In this document: positions 16,387 through 18,875 of the stretch, in pieces
Layout: each line of letters opens with the position of its first letter
Position numbering within the stretch: position 1 is the first letter of the stretch
From: an uncultured Gemmatimonadota bacterium
GTDB taxonomy: Bacteria > Gemmatimonadota > Gemmatimonadetes > Gemmatimonadales > GWC2-71-9
DNA length: 18,875 bases
Assembly (NCBI GenBank): GCA_937961295.1
Contig: CALGOK010000102.1
Coordinates: 1-18,875 of the forward strand
Direction of reading: 5' to 3'
Notes under the pieces: model-generated
Databases searched by the model: none
What the model was told of the DNA's origin: nothing
What the model saw: only the letters and a program-made list of their open reading frames with translations
Position numbers and translations under genes: made by a program

Positions 16387-16497
16387 CGCAGGCGCGCCCC
16401 TTGGGGCGCGCGATGCCAGCCCCCGCAGGCGCGCCCCTTGGGGCGCGCGATCCCAGCCCTCGCGGGCGCGCCCCACGGGGCACGCGATACCAGCCCG
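16387..16497 (+). repeat. Three tandem 37-bp palindromic units upstream of the RAYT gene
   Basis: Units at 16387-16423, 16424-16460 and 16461-16497 are head-to-tail copies. Units 1 and 2 differ at only two positions; unit 3 has a handful of changes. Each contains a hairpin of GGCGCGCCCC and GGGGCGCGC around a two-base centre, followed by GATNCCAGCCC. Repeats abut without spacers, so this is not a CRISPR array. An inverted, diverged copy of the unit ends the RAYT gene at 17058. The arrangement is that of a REP cluster beside its transposase gene. Confidence 0.9.
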
Positions 16498-16588
16498 CTT
16501 CGATCCACCGATGCCCCGGCAAGATCTCGCTCCAGCCTGGGGTCGATCGACTACCGCTGGGCCACGAACACGGGACGACCTTCCCAAC

Positions 16589-17074
16589 ATGCCCCACGGT
16601 CGCCCCACCCGCCTGCCTGACTACAACTACTCCCGTCCTGGAGGCTACTTCGTCACCGTAGTCGTCGAGGGCCGTCGCGAATTACTAGGGCGGCTGACGG
16701 AATCCTGCGTGGAGCTATCCCCTGTCGGCACCCTCGTCGAGGTCGCCCTGACGCAACTCCGGCAGCGACGGCCATGGATCAGCATCGAGTCCCATGTGGT
16801 GATGCCCGATCACCTTCACGCAGCCCTGTCATGGTCAACAACACCAACCAACCGGCGAGACACTTCGCTCGGGCATTGCGTGTCCCAGTTGAAGGGTCTG
16901 GCCACCCGGGAGGTCCGGCGTGCAGGACTGCTTCACGCGTGGGAGACGCTGTGGATGTCCGGGTTCTGGGAGGTGATCCTCCGCGGACCCGCGCACCTCG
17001 AGCGGGCACGCGCGTACATCCTCGAGAATCCGAGTCGAGCATGGTCGAGGGGATCCCGGCATCGCGCGCCGTGA
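16589..17074 (+). CDS. REP-associated tyrosine transposase-like protein (RAYT, Y1_Tnp family)
   Basis: A 161-residue protein of the Y1 transposase family. It opens with RPTRLPDYNYSRPGGYFVTV (residues 5-24), the characteristic RAYT N-terminus. The metal-binding HxH pair is H75/H77 in VMPDHLHAAL, and the C-terminal block includes LWMSGFWEVILRG and ARAYILENP (141-148). In most relatives the W-x-x-x-Y-Y/F-x-H block carries the catalytic tyrosine that joins to DNA; here the positions are F126-W127 and no tyrosine is present, so strand-cleaving activity is doubtful. I chose the ATG at 16589 because upstream codons in this frame run through the repeat array. The last five residues (RHRAP) and the TGA are encoded by the inverted repeat copy at 17058. 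The neighbouring array is its likely recognition sequence. Confidence 0.85.
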   Translation: MPHGRPTRLPDYNYSRPGGYFVTVVVEGRRELLGRLTESCVELSPVGTLVEVALTQLRQRRPWISIESHVVMPDHLHAALSWSTTPTNRRDTSLGHCVSQLKGLATREVRRAGLLHAWETLWMSGFWEVILRGPAHLERARAYILENPSRAWSRGSRHRAP

Positions 17075-17088
17075 ACGGCGCGCCCGCA
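17058..17088 (-). repeat. Inverted copy of the RAYT-associated palindromic repeat
   Basis: Over 31 bases this matches the reverse complement of array unit 1 (16387-16417) at 24 positions. Most differences fall in the six-base centre. The stem is preserved: GCGCGCCG and CGGCGCGC pair over eight bases around TGAA. The RAYT stop codon lies in that loop. The element also sits between the converging RAYT and cinA genes and could help end transcription. Confidence 0.75.
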
Positions 17089-17099
17089 TGGAGGCGCCG

Positions 17100-18344
17100 T
17101 CACCCGTCTCCGGTCAACCTCACGAGCAGTCCCAGGATCGCCGCCTGCGTGGCCCGGGTGCGCACCTGGCGCCGGTCGCCCGGGAACCCCACGCGGCGGG
17201 CCTCGATCACCGCCCCGACCTTCCAGGCGAACCAGACCGTCCCGACCGGCTTCTCGGGGCTGCCCCCACCCGGTCCGGCGACACCCGTGACCGCCACCGT
17301 CACGTCGGCGCCCAGGCGAGCGGCCACGCCCGCCGCCATCGCGCGCGCGGTCTCCTCGGACACGGCCCCGTGGCGCTCGATCGTGTCCGGCGGGACGCCG
17401 AGCAGGGTCGCCTTCGCGTCGTTGGCATAGGACACCACACCGCCCAGATACACGTCGCTCGACCCCGCGATGGCGGTGATCCGTGCGCCCACCATCCCGC
17501 CGGTGCACGACTCGGCGGTGGCGAGCGTGAGCTTGCGCTCGCGCAGCGCCTCGATCAGCACGGTGGCGAGATCGGTGTCGCCGGTGCCGTAGATCCAGCG
17601 GCCCGCCGCCTCGCGGAGGAGCGCCGCGGCGGCATCGAGTCGCGCCTCGACGTCGTCGCCCTCCACCTCCCACACCGTGGGCCGCAGGGCCACCCCGGTC
17701 TGGTCGGGAAGGTAGGCGAGCGTGACGGGGGCAATGCGTTCCTCAAGCGGACCGAGGAGCTCGCCGAGCTGCGACTCGGGGACGCCGGCCGTGCGGAGCA
17801 CGCGCGAGCGGATCGCCAGCAGCCCGAGCCGTTCGGTGAGCCGCGGCAGCACCTGCTCCGCCAGCAGCCCCTCGAGTTCCAGCGGCACGCCGGGGAGGAG
17901 GATCACCAGCCCGCGCGGCGAGTCGAGCCAGAGCCCCGGTGCGCTCCCCCAGCGATTGGGGAGCACCGTGCCGCCGCGCGGCACCATCGCCTGCGAGCGA
18001 TTCGAGTCGCTGATGGTGCGCCCGAACTTCTTCCAGCGTGCGACCAGTTCGTCCCAGATCGCCTCGTCGAACTCGAGCGGCATGTCGAGCAGGCCGCTCA
18101 CCGCCTCGCGGGTGAGGTCGTCGCGGGTGGGACCGAGCCCGCCGGTGACCAGCACCAGCCTGGTGCGATCGAGCGCCTGGCCCACGGCATCGCGGATCTG
18201 GTCGACGTGATCGCCGACCGTCGCGCGGCGTGCGACGCGCAGGCCGTGATCGGCGAAGACGCGCCCCACATGGGCGGCATTGGTGTCGATGGTGTCGCCG
18301 AGCAGCAGCTCGGTGCCGACGGTGACGAGCTCGAAGGCGCGCAT
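17100..18344 (-). CDS. cinA: CinA family protein (MoCF-like domain plus NMN amidohydrolase-type domain)
   Basis: A 414-residue two-domain protein. The N-terminal molybdopterin-binding-like (MoCF) domain shows GTELLLGDTIDTNAAHVG (10-27) and VTGGLGPTRDDLTREA (66-81). In characterised CinA proteins this domain has ADP-ribose pyrophosphatase activity. The C-terminal CinA domain (about 255-412) has AESCTGG (277-283) with the likely catalytic serine 279, GVVSYANDAK, and VTGVAGPGGGS; in PncC-type proteins it deamidates nicotinamide mononucleotide. Together they suggest pyridine-nucleotide recycling; the competence link applies only to some lineages. The protein is full length. It lies seven bases after pgsA, a common neighbour, so the two are probably co-transcribed. 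Confidence 0.93.
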   Translation of the reverse strand: MRAFELVTVGTELLLGDTIDTNAAHVGRVFADHGLRVARRATVGDHVDQIRDAVGQALDRTRLVLVTGGLGPTRDDLTREAVSGLLDMPLEFDEAIWDELVARWKKFGRTISDSNRSQAMVPRGGTVLPNRWGSAPGLWLDSPRGLVILLPGVPLELEGLLAEQVLPRLTERLGLLAIRSRVLRTAGVPESQLGELLGPLEERIAPVTLAYLPDQTGVALRPTVWEVEGDDVEARLDAAAALLREAAGRWIYGTGDTDLATVLIEALRERKLTLATAESCTGGMVGARITAIAGSSDVYLGGVVSYANDAKATLLGVPPDTIERHGAVSEETARAMAAGVAARLGADVTVAVTGVAGPGGGSPEKPVGTVWFAWKVGAVIEARRVGFPGDRRQVRTRATQAAILGLLVRLTGDG

Positions 18345-18351
18345 GCGCGGC

Positions 18352-18875
18352 TCAGCGCAGCAGGCGGCGGTACTGCACCACGTACACGGCGAACGACCAG
18401 ATGGTGAGCGTGAGCGCGATCACCAGGGTCACCGCCACGAAGCCGCCGTGGAACTCGTGCCACCACTCACCGAACGGCGTGCCGGCGAGGCCGAGCGGCT
18501 CGACCGCGTCACGGAATGCGAACCAGGCCAGGGTGCCGCCGATGAACACGTTCTGGAGCGCGGCCTTGATCTTCCCTTCCGAGCCGGCGGGGATGACCAC
18601 CCCCTGCCGCCCCGCCCACGCGCGGAACGCCGTCATCGCGAACTCCCGGCCCAGCAGCAGCACCGCCACCCAGAGCGGGATGCTCCCCCACACCGGGATG
18701 CCGTAGAGCGCCTGGCGCTCGGTGGTGATCCACCAGATCGGCACCAGCGTGGCCAGCAACAGCAGCTTGTCGGCGAGCGGGTCGAGCGTCTTGCCGAGGT
18801 CGGACACCAGGCCGCGGCGGCGGGCGATCCGGCCGTCGATCACGTCGGTGACCGCGGCGGAGACGAAGATCACGA
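18352..18875 (-). CDS. pgsA: CDP-diacylglycerol-glycerol-3-phosphate 3-phosphatidyltransferase (partial, 5' end outside window)
   Basis: The last 173 or so residues of a CDP-alcohol phosphatidyltransferase (PF01066). The complete catalytic signature is visible close to the window edge: D-VI-DG-RI-AR, eight residues, G, three, D, three, D, ending LDPLADK. Several hydrophobic helices follow (LWVAVLLLGREFAMTAF and FVAVTLVIALTLTIWSFAVY). PgsA makes phosphatidylglycerol phosphate, the committed step to phosphatidylglycerol and cardiolipin, in the inner membrane. The choice of PgsA over other family members rests on LGREFAMTAFR, the length, and the cinA neighbour. The true start lies beyond base 18875, since the first membrane helix expected before the signature is missing. 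Confidence 0.88.
   Translation of the reverse strand, partial: VIFVSAAVTDVIDGRIARRRGLVSDLGKTLDPLADKLLLLATLVPIWWITTERQALYGIPVWGSIPLWVAVLLLGREFAMTAFRAWAGRQGVVIPAGSEGKIKAALQNVFIGGTLAWFAFRDAVEPLGLAGTPFGEWWHEFHGGFVAVTLVIALTLTIWSFAVYVVQYRRLLR

Larger units (their letters stand above)
16387..17088 (+). mobile_element. RAYT element: tyrosine transposase-like gene bracketed by REP-like palindromes
   Basis: The segment comprises the three-unit array, a 91-base leader (16498-16588), the transposase-like gene (16589-17074) and the inverted repeat copy (17058-17088). It is inserted between the divergent side of grpE and the 3' end of cinA, without disrupting either. RAYT genes are usually single-copy domesticated relatives of IS200/IS605 transposases flanked by REP sequences. 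No target-site duplication can be recognised, as expected for that mechanism. Confidence 0.7.

Noticed and set aside
16387..16497. Possible short CRISPR array
   Set aside because: The 37-bp units abut directly with no spacers, are palindromic, and no cas gene is nearby; a REP array next to a RAYT gene explains them.
16286..16608. Minus-strand open frames across the repeat array encoding repeated Arg/Ala/Gly-rich peptides
   Set aside because: They exist because the palindromic repeat has no stop codons in several frames. They overlap the grpE start and match no family I recognise.

Overview
The window is about 18.9 kb of very GC-rich, tightly packed bacterial DNA from a Gram-negative organism, since it encodes a TolC-type outer-membrane channel with a MacA/MacB-type exporter. 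A bacillithiol-type deacetylase and a cysteine desulfurase-MnmA pair fit a lineage such as Gemmatimonadota. That placement is inference; there is no rRNA or other decisive marker. No tRNA or rRNA gene was seen, and no stretch longer than 300 bases lacks a gene.

Region 1 (93-8832, + strand) is an export operon: a tolC-like gene split by an in-frame amber codon, a MacA-like adaptor, a stand-alone MacB-type ATPase, and four MacB/FtsX-type permeases. The permeases fall into two types in the order A-B-C-D, where A resembles C and B resembles D. This looks like a tandem duplication of a permease pair served by one ATPase and one adaptor.

Region 2 (8925-14495, + strand) carries a BshB1-like deacetylase, an IscS/NifS-type cysteine desulfurase, mnmA, a small four-helix membrane protein (PF04020) and polyphosphate kinase 1. 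The last four overlap by a few bases each, so they are probably one transcript. Desulfurase and MnmA together make a sulfur-transfer pair for 2-thiouridine in tRNA.

Region 3 (14602-16293, - strand) is grpE-dnaJ. Region 4 (16371-17088) is a REP-associated tyrosine transposase-like (RAYT) gene. It has a three-unit array of 37-bp palindromic repeats upstream and an inverted copy of the same repeat at its 3' end. Region 5 (17100 to the end, - strand) is pgsA (5' part outside the window) and cinA.

The least ordinary feature is the intergenic DNA. Three distinct palindromic repeat families plus a perfect 30-bp palindrome sit in the gaps. One family, with arms built of GARGGGC-like heptads, occurs three times, each directly at a TAG stop codon. 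Each copy precedes a gene whose start is marked by TATYTT, exactly five bases, then ATG, with no ribosome binding site; this suggests promoters for leaderless mRNAs. The RAYT gene gives a plausible, untested source of mobility for some of these palindromes.
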